Of a DNA stretch of 64,000 nt, positions 10,828-22,904 are shown in pieces. How positions within the stretch are numbered: the first letter of the stretch is position 1; every line of letters starts with the position of its first letter. The DNA comes from Phoronis australis (taxonomy: Eukaryota; Phoronida; Phoronidae), in the NCBI GenBank assembly GCA_002633005.1, contig NMRA01000024.1, forward strand, positions 225,744 to 289,743, in the 5' to 3' direction. Made by a program: the position numbers and the translations under genes. The notes beneath the pieces were generated by a model that did not search any database, was not told the DNA's origin, and saw nothing but the letters and a program-made list of their open reading frames with translations.

Positions 10828-13800
10828 TTACACACACTGATATAGGATGGTTAGGTACTTGAACGTGCCGACACAAGGATCTCCAAACACGCTGTTCGAC
10901 GCACGGACGGCACAAGATCTCTTCCCATTGCATCTTCCGCGCATGACGCTCAAGGATCTCCTGGATGACCCACAACGGGTGCTTCGGATTCGTCCGCCCC
11001 TGCAAGTTGAGCGATTCCTTCGTCCGTAGAGAGCCGAGATAATCCGTACGCGGGAGTGAGGCGCGCATGAGATGGACATGACTCGATGCTCACAGACTGT
11101 CCGACGGTAATAGGCTGAAATAGATCACAAATAGCTAAGTTTATAATAACATGACGCTATCGGTAACAGCGAAAAACAGACGCCACGGATTGGACAGTTG
11201 CTACCGGGATGTCTTACCCCATATACGTGGTTATAAGCACTAAGAACAAATGGGTCTCGATGCACACGATGTAGTTTCAGGTTCGAGTTTCGTTTTCCTC
11301 ATTTTAATTGAATGTGTCACTACTGCATTGCTCATTTGCAAGTTTCTTTTTACAGGCCAAGTTCAGTTAATCAGAAATAAGAAAAAGAAATCGTGTTAAA
11401 ACGTGTTCGCAAGTTTTGTCCAATCGCACAAATTACTTCAACATAACATACCTGGCACACAATTGTATGCAACTGACAAATACTTGAAAGTTCCAACACA
11501 AGGGTCTCCAAAGATACCGTTTGAAGCAGGCACAGCACAAGACCTTCTTCTATTGCAAATGCTGCGCATGACGGACAGCGACCTTGAAGAAGCACAGTTG
11601 GTGTTCCGCATCGATCTGCGTCTACACGTCAAGCGATTCTTGCGTCCGTACAAAGCCGATACTATTGTTATGTGTCTATGGGGCGATCTGCATCTGAGAG
11701 ACAATGTTTGGTGTTCACACGCAGTTGCCCGATTGGACCCTGTAATTAGTACAAATAGCTACAGCAGCGACGAGAAGTGCGAAATTCCTTTTGGCGCTAA
11801 TGGAAACTATTATCCCATCCTTCAATTTTGATTTTCACGTGGAAAAAGTATCCCAGTATCTAAGGTTTTTCTTTCATAACAATTCCCCTTTCTAGCCTTC
11901 TCCTAGAATCTTTCCCCTTTCTGAAAACGAAGCTTGTTATGGGACGCACCCTTATATAAAATCGAGGTCATAATTTGAAAATAAAAACGACGGTGGGGCT
12001 TTGAAAGCAAGCGAAAAGCACTCAGCCGAGAAATTAAGCACTAAAAAACCTGTCTCCACCACAAAAACGAACCGTTAGTCAAATTTGCCGATTTCACGGC
12101 TTCGAAGGGAGTGTTGGTTCGTTGTCAGTTGCTTGAGACAAGCTCCTCAGTTGACTTGTCGATGCGAGTGGTGGGCCGAACATGGTCTCGAGGGAATAAC
12201 GTACCGTCAGTTCTTTGCAAAGCCAAAAACAGAGTAAGCTTGGACACAGCGATAGGTGGTCTAAACCAAGCGCTTGTATCTTGGACGGAAGAGCATGTAG
12301 TCTTTTAACAATGTGTTAGAGCAAATTGGTGTAAAATTTGGTTACTTACTTGGTACGCAGACGTACGAAACAGACAAGTATTTGAAAGTGCCTACACAAG
12401 GATCTCCAAAGACTCTGTTTGATGCCCATACGGCACAAGATCTTTTCCCATTGCATTTGCTACGCACAATACGTAGGGAATGCCGTGACGCACAGTTGGT
12501 CGTACGAATTCGTCCATTAGGGCACGTGTGTCGGTTCCTGCGACCGTAGATTGCATAGTTCACACGCACAACTTCGTTTGGCCTACGACATCTGATGCGA
12601 AGGATTTTGTGCTCACAAACTGTTCCACGAAAACCTGTGGACCAGAATGTTAGCTGAGTGGGAGAAAGTCCTTACGTTGCTTCCACACAGGGATATTCTG
12701 CTAGGAGCACTTACAAATATTGACACCAATTGACAAATAATTGAAATTAGAGTGGTAAACTCTGTTTCAACCAATTACTAACAGACACTAATTTGTCAGA
12801 CCAATTAAACCTTTTAAGCAAAAATGCCCTCAAAACCTTGGGAAAAGCTTAAAACTCCTTACAAAGACTATTGGGCGAGTTTATTCCGGAAGGTTGGAGA
12901 AGAGACTTTCGCATCTTGGATTGCAAGATCTACGGTAACTATGTATTTTAGGTACATGAAGGTAAAAACTGATAAACTATTAAATCTGCAACAACAGGTA
13001 ACATAACGGGTTTTGGGTGAAACCACTATAACAGGCAGGGTCATATTTCATAGTTTCCTTAAATGGACTTAAATTAGTGGATGAGATGCAAATCGTGATG
13101 CTGTACCGAATCTCACGAAGTCTGCTAGAAATATCAAGTGATCTTGCACACGACCTAACACCACTCCTTGCAGAGTGCTCCTTTGCATCTTTGGAACGGA
13201 AGTGAAGCGGATTGTAGTTGCCATGGAACACTGAGCTCATATCGCAAAACCCGGCTTTATTTAAAGTAACGCTAGATCCTCATTAGGACCTCGCTAGAAA
13301 CGCAAGACTTCGCGAGTTAGTGCCGTATATTTTAAATGTGAATACTTTGTTTTTTCAAATAATTCAAACCCAATCTACAATCGTAATAAACAAAGTGATT
13401 CAAAGAGTTTAATGGGATGTTAACCTCATAACAACCAAATTGAAACCTAATGCACTGAACTGTAACGACACGCAACACGAGTAAAGCGAATCAGCTATAA
13501 CTGTGTTGGATTTAAAACAATAATAGCTATTCTTTAGTCAACAACAGAAACATCAATTCGACTATCTTCCCTGTATTACTTTGACGATTTTTCGAATTTG
13601 CCCACATAGGTCAATGAAGTTTTAAACATTAAAAAGACTAGAAGACACGTGAAAGTCATGTGATAACTTCAAGAGTATGGTAAAGATTAGTAGTAGTGCA
13701 ACCACACATGCCGTGATCACCCTAACGAAATTTTAAGTGAGCACCCTTCTATTGAGCTGGCACAGTTTAGGGCATTTGTCCGAACGTGTTTACTCAATAG

Positions 13801-13831
13801 TGAACGTGGACACTTGATTATATATTAATAT

Positions 13832-13866
<35 letters not shown>

Positions 13867-14707
13867 CATTATTATAATTTTACGCCAAAAACGTATTTTG
13901 TGATTTTTGTTGGATGCACTCGATTTATTGAAGTTATATTTTAACATAACCATGAAAACAATAAAATCCGTTGTCTTTGATTTTATTGCAAATGGCCAAT
14001 TTTCGTCGATGTCTGCCAGGGACTGAAATCAAGGCCAAAGCCTTTACCAGCTAAATGAGGTCACAATGCTCTGTCAATTCGAGTGTGATATATGGCCAGC
14101 CAGCAAAATATATGGCTGCGAACGAGCAGGTTCTCGGTTCCAATCAGCGCTGGGCTTTTCTCTAGTATCCCTTTACGTTACCTTATCATTGTTTTTGTTG
14201 GTTTTGAATTGTTTGAAAATGAAAGCAGGCAATATTTTACGAGTTTTCACAAAGGTTTCAACACTTCTATTTCTAATCGACAAAGTAAACTTTGACAAAA
14301 GTAGGCGGTCTCATGACCGCTTCGCTTCGGACACAGGCTAATTTTTACGGCGATTGTCTGATTAAGTAAAGTCACGCGTCATTGTTTTTTTGTACCTAGA
14401 CCAAAGATGACGCTAAATTTCCACGGATCACATAAAAAACTGAAATTTCTTATTCGCGGAAAACGCGTTCAGCTACTTAAACGATTTATATTTATCAAGC
14501 AACGACAGTGTGACGATACTTCAATTGTTTTCTGTTCTTTTAACATTAATTGACTGTTAATTACAGTTGCACTAGTAAAAGAACATGTTGTGATACTGCG
14601 GCCTATGCCAATCTGCTCTGCTTGTGAAGGTACATACCACTAGCATCTGAAGCAAACAGCACGACAACTGTTGTCAACAAAGCTACAGCCAGAGTCAGAG
14701 CTCTCAT
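10828..14707 (-). CDS. Secreted rhamnose-binding (SUEL-type) lectin, signal peptide plus three lectin domains, 4 coding exons
   Basis: Exons, in transcription order: 14707-14638, 12634-12350, 11739-11452, 11114-10828. Together they give 930 nt, 309 aa and a stop. Exon 1 encodes a signal peptide (MRALTLAVALLTTVVVLF, cleavage likely near ASDA/SG). Each other exon is one galactose/rhamnose-binding domain with 8 cysteines: a CEH start, an AxYGR motif (YGRRNR, YGRKNR, YGRRNR), CNGKRSC or CNRRRSC, and FGDPCVGTFKYL. The CE glutamate, YGR, DPC and KYL motifs that bind sugar in this family are intact in all three. All introns are phase 1 with GT-AG ends (2003, 610 and 337 bp): donors GTATGT, GTAAGT, GTATGT; acceptors CCACAG, TTACAG, TTTCAG. 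A CTTACAG just before the ATG suggests a 5' non-coding exon upstream. Three-domain lectins of this family occur in fish eggs and invertebrates and bind microbial or egg-surface glycans; the role here is inferred. The family is secure; the transcript structure is predicted. Confidence 0.9.
12824..12931 (+). CDS. Possible small coding exon, unknown, inside lectin intron 1 (opposite strand)
   Basis: An ATG after AAAA opens 36 codons ending at a donor-like ACG|GTAACT (12931/12932). The peptide begins MPSKPWEKLKTPYKDYW and continues with FRKVGEETFASWIARST; three tryptophans and a mixed charged composition look protein-like. The frame continues unspliced to 13006. No family is recognised and no partner exon was found. 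It may be a relic of an inserted element. Confidence 0.2.
13829..13877. repeat. (ATT)n microsatellite
   Basis: An ATT trinucleotide tract with a few interruptions, inside lectin intron 1. Confidence 0.9.
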
Positions 14708-15518
14708 TCTGTAAGAAATAATTTGTAGTGTCACGAGACATTGAGAGTACGGTATCATTCATACATGTATTTTGGTTTTCACAGGGATATTCCCTTCTGC
14801 GTACGTACTGAGTAGGGGTTGACGCTAATTATTCAAAATGCAGGCCAACACATACTTCCTCGACTACGGGAAAAGGAACTATACCAAATGGTGAAATCTC
14901 TCCACCTGGTCGCTACGTTCTTCATTTACCCACCCGAGACAATATCAGTAAGACGAGATATCCACTCGAGATGATGCCGAAGAGGGCAAACTACCTACCA
15001 GAGGCGATGCCTCGGAGTAAAAGTACCGCTCGAGATCATACTTCAAAACAGGTCAAAATTACCAGCCGATTTGGCGGTACGTCTCTACCAATCTATTCTA
15101 TGGGAAAGCCTGTTTAAAATCCTACTGTCTGTAATGATTGGCGATTTTTTGCTAATTGTTCTTGTGGATATGACATTTGGCGATTGAAGTAAACATAAAC
15201 CAAAGTCATGTTCAGGCACATCAACGTATAGGTCAGATTACAAGACAAAAATAAATCAGACAAAATCCCATATTCCCGTCATGACGACTTTGTTAACAAC
15301 AAAAATGTCTTGTTTTACTAAGGGGTCAAAATTCTAAGGGCGTAGTCATCTTAGAAACTTTCTGATTAATTTCCCTTTATTCTCAGTTACGAGGGAAGAC
15401 TACTCCGACAATGTACTCGCGTTTTCCACCCAGCCGTCATGTTGGGAAATTCTGGGTCATTTTACCTGGATACTTTTGGGTTGTATTGTAGTTTTCAGTT
15501 TTTACATGGTACATGTAA
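14708..15518. other. 5' flank of the lectin gene, no feature resolved
   Basis: This holds the presumed 5' UTR intron and promoter of the minus-strand lectin gene. A pyrimidine-rich acceptor abuts the ATG (AG at 14709-14710). No TATA box or initiator could be assigned with confidence. Confidence 0.35.
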
Positions 15519-15750
15519 CAGTGGCAGATATACGTTTTCAGTAAGGGGGGGCGGGGGGTTAGTAGGATTCGCTCGAATCCGAGGCGCGTAGCGCCTAGCA
15601 GGGGGAGGTGTTTAAGGGCCCCCCTCGAGTGTAATTTTTTTGATTTTTACAGCTGATTTCGTTTTCCTGACGACGTTTTTTAATTTTTATTTTTGATCCT
15701 GTGACGGGTTTAAACCCCTGAATTCACCCCCTCCCGTATATCCGCCTCTG
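15519..15750. mobile_element. MITE (hAT-like ends) with 5-bp target duplication
   Basis: The element is 232 bp. The left end reads CAGTGGCAGATATACG and the reverse complement of the right end reads CAGAGGCGGATATACG. It is flanked by TGTAA on both sides (15514-15518 and 15751-15755), a perfect 5-bp target duplication. G-runs then C-runs follow the termini inward, as in the element at 746-1009. No transposase is encoded. The hAT-like assignment is inferred from the ends. Confidence 0.75.
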
Positions 15751-16500
15751 TGTAATAGTCGGTTTCCACAACTTTTCCCCGTTTTCGGGATTCTACTGAG
15801 AATTATCTTCGTGTGACGTGCATGGCCCTGCACTTTTTGATCCCAAGCATTGGCAAATCTACCGTGACTATTTATCATGCGACACACACACGCACATATA
15901 ATTATGAAATACCCGTAACACTCCTTTCGTTGTCAAGGGCATAACTAAGAGTTGGAACAACAAATTCATCAACTCCGAGTCCACAGAAGACGCTTGCAAA
16001 CTGAAAGTGGAAAGTTACATTTTTGCGAGTGCGCAGCCGCACCCACAAAACATATTCGTGCTATACATTTACATGCTATCGTTGTTAAAACAACAATAGC
16101 AGTTTGCACACTTCATTTAACTTGCCAAAAAACTTAGTTGAAAGAGTAAAACTGTAATAATTAAAAGTAAATTCAAGTTTTACCTGGTGTAACTCAAAGT
16201 TGGTTAAGTCAACTCAATTACTGCCGTGTGAGAAAGTAGTTCAACTGATCCGATAACAAATCAGACGAATAAAACGTGCTTCCCAGGTACTGCTTATAAA
16301 TGATTCTTGTGACGACGACCCCTTGCATTGTCAACAGTTGCAACGCTCCAATGCGTGTGATAATGTTAATGATGTCTTAGGTGAGATGTCGTCCGCTGAA
16401 AAGCATCAGTTCAGCGTGACACCAACACTTAACGTACACGTCAACTGGCTAAGAGTTGTACAATTATCTCATAATATTCGTGTCTTTGGAAATCATACTT
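15751..16500. other. No gene recognised
   Basis: No open frame with protein-like composition and no repeat match to the rest of the window were found. Confidence 0.3.
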
Positions 16501-16513
16501 ATTCTTATTGACT

Positions 16514-16932
16514 CCCCTCCCTCCCTCCCTGCCTGCCTCCCTCCCTCCNNNNNNNNNNNNNNNNNNNNNNNNNNNNNNNNNNNNNNNNNNNNNNNNNNNN
16601 NNNNNNNNNNNNNNNNNNNNNNNNNNNNNNNNNNNNNNNNNNNNNNNNNNNNNNNNNNNNNNNNNNNNNNNNNNNNNNNNNNNNNNNNNNNNNNNNNNNN
16701 NNNNNNNNNNNNNNNNNNNNNNNNNNNNNNNNNNNNNNNNNNNNNNNNNNNNNNNNNNNNNNNNNNNNNNNNNNNNNNNNNNNNNNNNNNNNNNNNNNNN
16801 NNNNNNNNNNNNNNNNNNNNNNNNNNNNNNNNNNNNNNNNNNNNNNNNNNNNNNNNNNNNNNNNNNNNNNNNNNNNNNNNNNNNNNNNNNNNNNNNNNNC
16901 CTCCCTTCCTTTCTCTCTCTTCTCTCTGTCTC
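16514..16932. repeat. Assembly gap (351 N) inside a CCCT-rich simple repeat
   Basis: N bases run from 16549 to 16899. The left flank is CTCCCTCCCTGCCTGCC-like and the right flank resumes CCTCCCTTCCTTTCTCTC, so the gap is an unresolved pyrimidine-rich microsatellite. Apparent long open frames across it are artefacts of translating N. Confidence 0.95.
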
Positions 16933-17114
16933 TGCTACTTCTGTCTTCTTACTGCCTGAAACGCCTATTAATGAGGTAATGCTGTCGATCATGCCTATAC
17001 TTTACTACTATATTTTATCCTTTTCATTTATATAATGATAACACTATCACATGATATTCCCATTTTTAATATTCTCATTGATTACTAAAGCCCGGATACA
17101 ATGTTCAATCATCA

Positions 17115-17650
17115 AAAATGAAGAGTGGACACAAGTTAAATAGAACTGTTTCCTAGGTAAAAAATCTGGTTAAACGAGAATGGAAAAATATTAAAATAAA
17201 TAGTCCATGTGATAGTGTTGACTCTGATAAGCGTTTGTAAATCCACCGAGTATATCAATACGCACGGTCGTTTATCTTCAATCGTACCCAATGTTTTTAG
17301 CTTATTAATTCATCGATTTTTAAAAATCAAAAGCCTTACTTGGTAGTTTTTTCCAGCTGAACACCGCCGTGGTGTTCGTTTTTAACGAACATTATTGGTT
17401 AATGCATTTTGAAAATTCGTCATTATGTACAGGCAGAGATGTTTACTACAGTTTACGGTCGGGTAATTCCACTTAATTGGTCTTGCTCGCACCGGACAAT
17501 GCGGTCTGCACAAGTGTATCAGACTCCGGCGCCTCGCTCTCTTTGATCCTGGTAAAGCCGCTCAGGAGGACGAGCGGTGAAAATTCCCGCTTATCTTTAG
17601 AGAAGCGTGTCTTCCCCATAAGCATATTATTCACGCGGTATGATGGGTCT
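17115..17650 (+). repeat. Dispersed repeat family D, copy 1
   Basis: This matches the reverse complement of about 47005-47545 over most of its length. Shared blocks include AAAAATCTGGTTAAACGAGA, TATATCAATACGC / TATTGATATACTCGGTGG, AACACCGCCGTGGTGTTCG, CTCTCTTTGATCCTGGTA and GACGAGCGGTGAAAATTCCCGC. The shared part is about 530 bp. A 147-codon plus-strand frame starts in it (17477-17920) but is not preserved in the other copy, so it is not called as a gene. Confidence 0.7.
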
Positions 17651-17995
17651 TTATTGGGAAACGTGATCGGGAGTTACGAAGGCTGCATTGTGCATAGTCA
17701 CATCCGAAATGTACGCACATCACGAAGCTCTGTGAACCAATTGTTTATGGCCAACTCGAGCCCGCCCATTGTATTGTTAATATTGTTAAGACGGACCTGC
17801 CATGTGTCCAAGCACAAAATAGAGAAAAGCGTAGGCTGTTATGTTTTTGTAACAGAAGAAGCAGAAACGTATACAAGAAATGTAAAATACATTGACAGGA
17901 ACAAAAGGATGACGTCATAAAAAACTATAACATCACACCATCGACCTGGTTGAATTGCACACTATTAACTTCGATCAAAATGTCTCAGCCCCGTT

Positions 17996-18107
17996 TCACA
18001 AAATTTCTTTAGATCAAAATTTTAAAGACCGTAGTCGGTCAAAGGTAAAACCGAAAGTTAGAAGGCTTAAGACTGGACTTTTGATCTAAATGACCAAAAT
18101 TTATGGC
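17996..18107. mobile_element. Short MITE-like inverted repeat
   Basis: The left end reads CACAAAATTTCTTTAGATCAAAA and the reverse complement of the right end reads CATAAATTTTGGTCATTTAGATCAAAA, an imperfect inverted repeat enclosing about 60 bp. No clear target duplication. Could be a small MITE or a chance hairpin. Confidence 0.3.
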
Positions 18108-19052
18108 TAGCATCACTGTAAACAGTTGAGGAACAAATTTCGGTGATATTTTTCACAATCTAATATCCTTAAACAATGTCAAATTGTACAGGCTTTCTTC
18201 TTTCAGAAAAAATAAAATTCAAGTTCAAATCGACAGTTTTATAGATATTTGCTAAACACAGACATCGTGTCGATAAGGTCCTATATGACCTTAAAGTGCT
18301 TAAAACCACCTTTTACCTTGTTTTTAAAAGTAATTACATTGTCAGCACTGCCTTTCTTCATAGCACTGCATATCATAATCATGAATTCAATATCCCAAAA
18401 AGAGAGAAAATAAAAGAACATCGAATTAATTTGAAAGTTTCTCAGCTACGCGGGCATGAGTGTGACGTACGAACGCACCCAGCGCCAGTATGCCATGTCC
18501 CGGCACCAACACGCAAATTTCTTGCACAAATTCGTGTCTTCTCCGCGTCCCACGAAATGTGGGAAGAGGTACAGCGTGGTCAGATAATAAGTTGTCACAA
18601 AGACCTCAGACGAAGCACCTCGTTATTCATTATTATACCATAAACCACGGGAAACTGAGCAGCAATATTTGGCGACTCTTCACACTGAACATAATGGAGG
18701 ATGACTAGTTCTTTGATCTGTTGTCCTGACTTTACGTGACATGTATCGACCAGTAAATGCTCGTAACTCAATATGAGCATGTTAACATAGTGTCAAAGAG
18801 TGTTTGCGGAGGTTTTAATTTGACATCCGTTCAACTGGTGGGTTAATTCTTGCATGGTGTTTTTGGAACAAAGTTGGCGATTTTAAGCACTTAAAGGAGA
18901 ATGCCACCCGATTTAATTAGTCTTTTCTACCGTCTTAATCGGTCTATATTCGCATCACCTCGTATACGGTTGATCTTACCTCGTTAAGAGGTGTCACATT
19001 AACATGTGAGGAAGGTGAGAAACGACACAGCGACGTCAGTGGTTCTTCCGCT
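18108..19052. other. No gene recognised
   Basis: A 115-codon plus-strand frame at 18296-18643 has no motif, splice context or repeat match, and overlaps others of similar length. Nothing is supportable here. Confidence 0.3.
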
Positions 19053-19307
19053 ATGGTGTGGTGTATCGTTCCCGCTTGGGCAAACTATAAAGCTGCGAGG
19101 AAAGGGAGTATATCATTTTTTCGATTTCCTCGAGAGCCCATAATGTTTCGGAAGTGGCTCGCGGTAGTGAAGAATGAAAAGTACGCCGTTAATAATACCA
19201 AGTATGAGGCCGTGAAACTTCGCCGTGTCTGTCAGTGCCGGGCCGGCATTTCGTCGGATCGGTTGTTGATCAAGTTTTTGATTATGGAGAATTGTAGTTG
19301 GCCATGA
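19053..19307 (+). pseudogene. THAP zinc-finger relic
   Basis: The ATG-started frame reads MVWCIVPAWANYKAARKGS, then ISFFRFPREP and FRKWLAVVK. THAP domains read M..C.VPGC.N....ISF.RFP.DP..R.KW...., so start, spacing, RFP motif and the invariant Trp all fit. The second zinc cysteine is Trp (CIVPAW), and the distal CxxH pair is not preserved (RVCQCRAG has C but no H in place). With two ligands missing, zinc binding is unlikely; this is a decayed THAP domain. The source may be a P-element/Kolobok-type transposase or a host THAP gene. Confidence 0.5.
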
Positions 19308-21554
19308 AAACATAAACAATTACAATTAAAACAAGACGGGAGAGCATAACGGTTTCTATATAATCGGTTTGATGATTGACTCGTTCGTGAGGCTCCTGTT
19401 TGGTCCTCTGGGTGTAAGATGTTTTCGCCAGCTCTTTTTCTCAGCCCTCTGAAAACACATCGTAAGCACACCTCTGTTTAGATGTGGTGCAAAATCAGGA
19501 TGGTCCGTGAGACATCTGCGCTTCTCCAAGAAGGCATTTCACCTGCAGACTTTCGAGGCAGAAAACGCAAGCGTCAGACGCTTCCATTATCGTACAGTTA
19601 GCTCACTGACACCATGACAACTCATTCACACGGTTTTCGGAACCATGTATCCATATGTTCCGTTGTCTGTGCACGTTCACGGAGGCTCTATATTTTCTCT
19701 TGATCAGTGTACTCCGGTATCAATTGATAGACTGTGAAACATAAATCGACCTGTGAAGTCTTCGTCGAATGAGCACTCGTCTAAGTCGGGATTGCGAGTT
19801 GTCACGTCGACGTTTATTATTGTGCGTTCTGCTTCAAAATGAATTATTCTTACCCTAACCAATCCTTATATAAAACTGAAACAAAGTCTGTCTTATTAGA
19901 TACAATTTGCAATGCCTTGGAATGTTCGTGAGTGCAAATGTTTTGAGAAGCCAGCAATGAATAAACCACTGCGTTACCGGCTTAAGATGCACTAATTTCA
20001 TTGACCGGGCACCGAGGCCGTGTGAGCGCATGCTAATTCAGAGTTTGCTGACAGAAAGCTGTTGTGAAATAATAACTCGATTTTATAGCCTATGGCCAGA
20101 TGTTAGGGGAATATTTATTTAGATATTAATATACATTATTCGAATCTTTGTTACTCTACAACTTTAGCCCTGATGGAAGGGTTACCTGACTTCGCGGCCC
20201 CCGACGAGCTAGTAAGTAGATTTGCAGTTTCGCGACTAATTCACCAAAAATAATTACGTGCACATTTTTCTTTGGCTCACTAGTATAGTCTTTTCGTGAC
20301 TGGAAGTTAAGTTTCCAACTCTGGCTGGTTTATGTTCCTGATGTCTTCAGTCCAGCCGAGATGGGCCTGATCGGGTTCCGAGCCACTGGCCGGGATTGAA
20401 AGCGTTTTTTGTGATAAGAACTAAAAAAATCGCAAGTCCAAAATTACAACACACAGGTATGTTCTCCTGTCTGTATTTCAAGGACGAATAATTTGAATTT
20501 ATCACCGAACAGGCCCCAAACTCCCGCGACTGACCTTAGTAACTTAGCCTAACCGAGCTTTGAAGGTTACGGTACGTTCAAATACCTAAATATCCGTAAC
20601 AGAGAAATAAAATAACACGTTTGCTCAATAACTAGATGTATTTGTAAGACTTTTCATCGAATTTTGATGATTGATTGGTGTAAAACGATGAATTCAAGCG
20701 ATAAGCTGACACCAGTAAGTTTGTTGTGAACTGCTGAACAGACTGCTTTCGAACCTCTGACGTCATGAGTTAATTTCAACACCTCTGTCTGCCGTCAGAT
20801 GTCAGGTAAAAGAGCTGTACTTGCTGTTATCTACTGGAACTACTATGTGCTGCTAGCCTACCCGGCATCGGGTGAGTTTCCCAAAAGAAACACTTAGTTC
20901 CACTCAATAAACCTACTATTCAGTGGGGTAACTGGTGGGGATAACAACACCGAACGATGTTGATAGAAACTGATTGCTAAAAACTTACCAAGTAATGTTG
21001 TGTAGTCTCCGAATGGAACTGCATATTCATAGAGCACACACGGGGCTTCAGCACACACTTTTTGGCAATTAGTTGACCCTGTTGACCGCAATTGTCCACG
21101 AATATAGTAACCTTAGGTCTTTTGGGAATTCGTGGCCACCTGTCTAAGACTTGCACCAGGGAAATTACCAGTAATAAGGCTTAGCGCGACGACGTATTTT
21201 GATAAAAATTCCATCTTTTACCAGTTGTTTACATGCAGACAGCCACGCATGCGCAATTCAATCACCACTAGTACAGCAGCGACACCGCGAGGAGAATTCT
21301 CCGAATAGCCCCATTCTGAGAACACGCATATGTGGTTACATAAGCGTCTGTGATGTTAGACCAGACAGGCAGACAACTGTGTATTGCAACGGCTACAAGC
21401 AGTCAACCCTCCAAAATTTTGCTTGCTTCATATGATAATTCCTTTCAACTCCATTTGTTGGCATAACTAAATCATTTTTTGCCACTGAGATGTAAACACC
21501 AGGGTATCACAGATAATCAAGCCTGATAGAAAATATAGTTTTCATTTTTTTTTC
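19308..21554. other. No gene recognised
   Basis: About 2.2 kb of unique-looking AT-rich sequence. Short open frames at 20894-21091 (minus) and 21199-21435 (plus) have no recognisable motif. Confidence 0.3.
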
Positions 21555-21925
21555 ATTTTCAGCATGCCCCTCAGTTCAGCGTAAGTCGCCATGTTGTCGG
21601 TGCCGCCGGAGATGTGAGCACTTTTAGCAAGTAGCATCTGCGTGACTGAAATCTAGAGAAAATTATTGAATCGCTCAAAATAGTAGAAATAGATATTTCT
21701 CCCTAAATTTCACCGTAAATTATTGATGAAAATAATTCGTAACTTAGGCTATGCCGCTGTTGTCCAATATGGCCATCGCGATCCAAACAAATGACCCAAT
21801 TTTTGCCACCAAAATTGCAATAAATTTGCACTGCTTAACCCGATTTTGATAATTTTTCAATTTTTATTGAGTGGGATGCATTATACTTCCGATTATATTG
21901 AAGAATTTTTGCAAATCAAAAAAAA
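21555..21925 (+). repeat. Dispersed repeat family E, copy 1
   Basis: This matches 40535-40945 in the same orientation. Shared blocks are CAGTTCAGC..AAGTCGCCATG, TTGTCGGTGCCGCC, GCGATCCAAACAAA.TGACCC and CCCGATTTTGATA. Copy 2 has a short extra segment (GACGAAGTCCAACGGGAA). No conserved open frame, so non-coding or long dead. Confidence 0.65.
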
Positions 21926-22904
21926 TAGTTGGACAGCCCTACTCTTACTGTTCATTCAGTCCAGCTAGCGGTCGACAAGAGGCTAAAATTCAATGGACTG
22001 CAACGACAGGTGACGAGCATCAAGCTATTTAGCACATCCACTTACAAACACTTACCGGTATGTTGCAAAAACCGTAATTCAAAAGAAAAGCAATCAACTG
22101 GCTACTTCTAGCACTAATCCTGTGCGACAGTGTCCGTCGATGCTATCCGCCATTTGGAATGTTAGATTCAATACTAGCTGAATCCCACTAGCTTCTGGAA
22201 ATCGATGGCATGTACTATTTCGAATACTCTCTAAAAGTTCACTCATCCTGGTTTACAACTATACTCGGATCGCAGGCTGTCGTTCTCGAAGTAGTCCATA
22301 GAAACATGTTCGCTACATACTACCGAATACGGCGATGCTCCACTCGTGGACTTCGCAAAGTCTTCTCACTTGCGACGTAGTCTTGGATCAGCGGGAAACT
22401 TGTGCAAAGATACCCCAGCACTTGGCGTATTGCCACAACCTCCAACTACACAACGGTCTGGCATTCTTCTTCAAATATTTACTCCAGTTTAAATCTAAAA
22501 ATCCATCTAAATTTGAAAAATCAGAAGTTCTCCTCTTGGCCCACAGCAATGGACACTGTGGACAGACTCGGCAGTGACCCAGTCACGTGCCCCCTTTCGG
22601 AACCGGTTGTGAGGTTTTTCCGAAGATAGCCGAAGTTGAAAATTTTGTGTTTTCAATTTTTTTTGGGAAATGGGAGCGTTTTTTAAACGAATTTTAAACG
22701 AATAATAGAAGAATATGGGACATGAAATAAAAAGAAATGTGGTTTATAAGTAAACTTTATTAACAGTCAACACATGTTAACTACAACTAAATAGATTTGA
22801 TTTTTAAACATTACTGCAGAAACAAAATATTTGCTGTCACGCCGCTGACAAGGGCAACAAGAGAATCGCGGAGTGTTGAAAGGCGCCCACGAATGCACCG
22901 CAAA
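21926..22904. other. No gene recognised
   Basis: An 80-codon plus-strand frame at 22335-22577 overlaps a second frame of similar length; neither shows motifs or splice context. An AATAAA-like cluster near 22727 is not linked to any gene seen. Confidence 0.3.

Noticed and set aside
11403-11831. 142-codon plus-strand frame
   Set aside because: It is the antisense of the second lectin domain exon; the minus strand carries the conserved cysteines and motifs.
16441-17035. Long open frames of 167-183 codons across the N run
   Set aside because: They are mostly untranslatable N bases with simple-repeat flanks.
17477-17920. 147-codon frame in repeat D as a transposon protein
   Set aside because: The frame is not conserved in the second copy at 47 kb and no motif was recognised.
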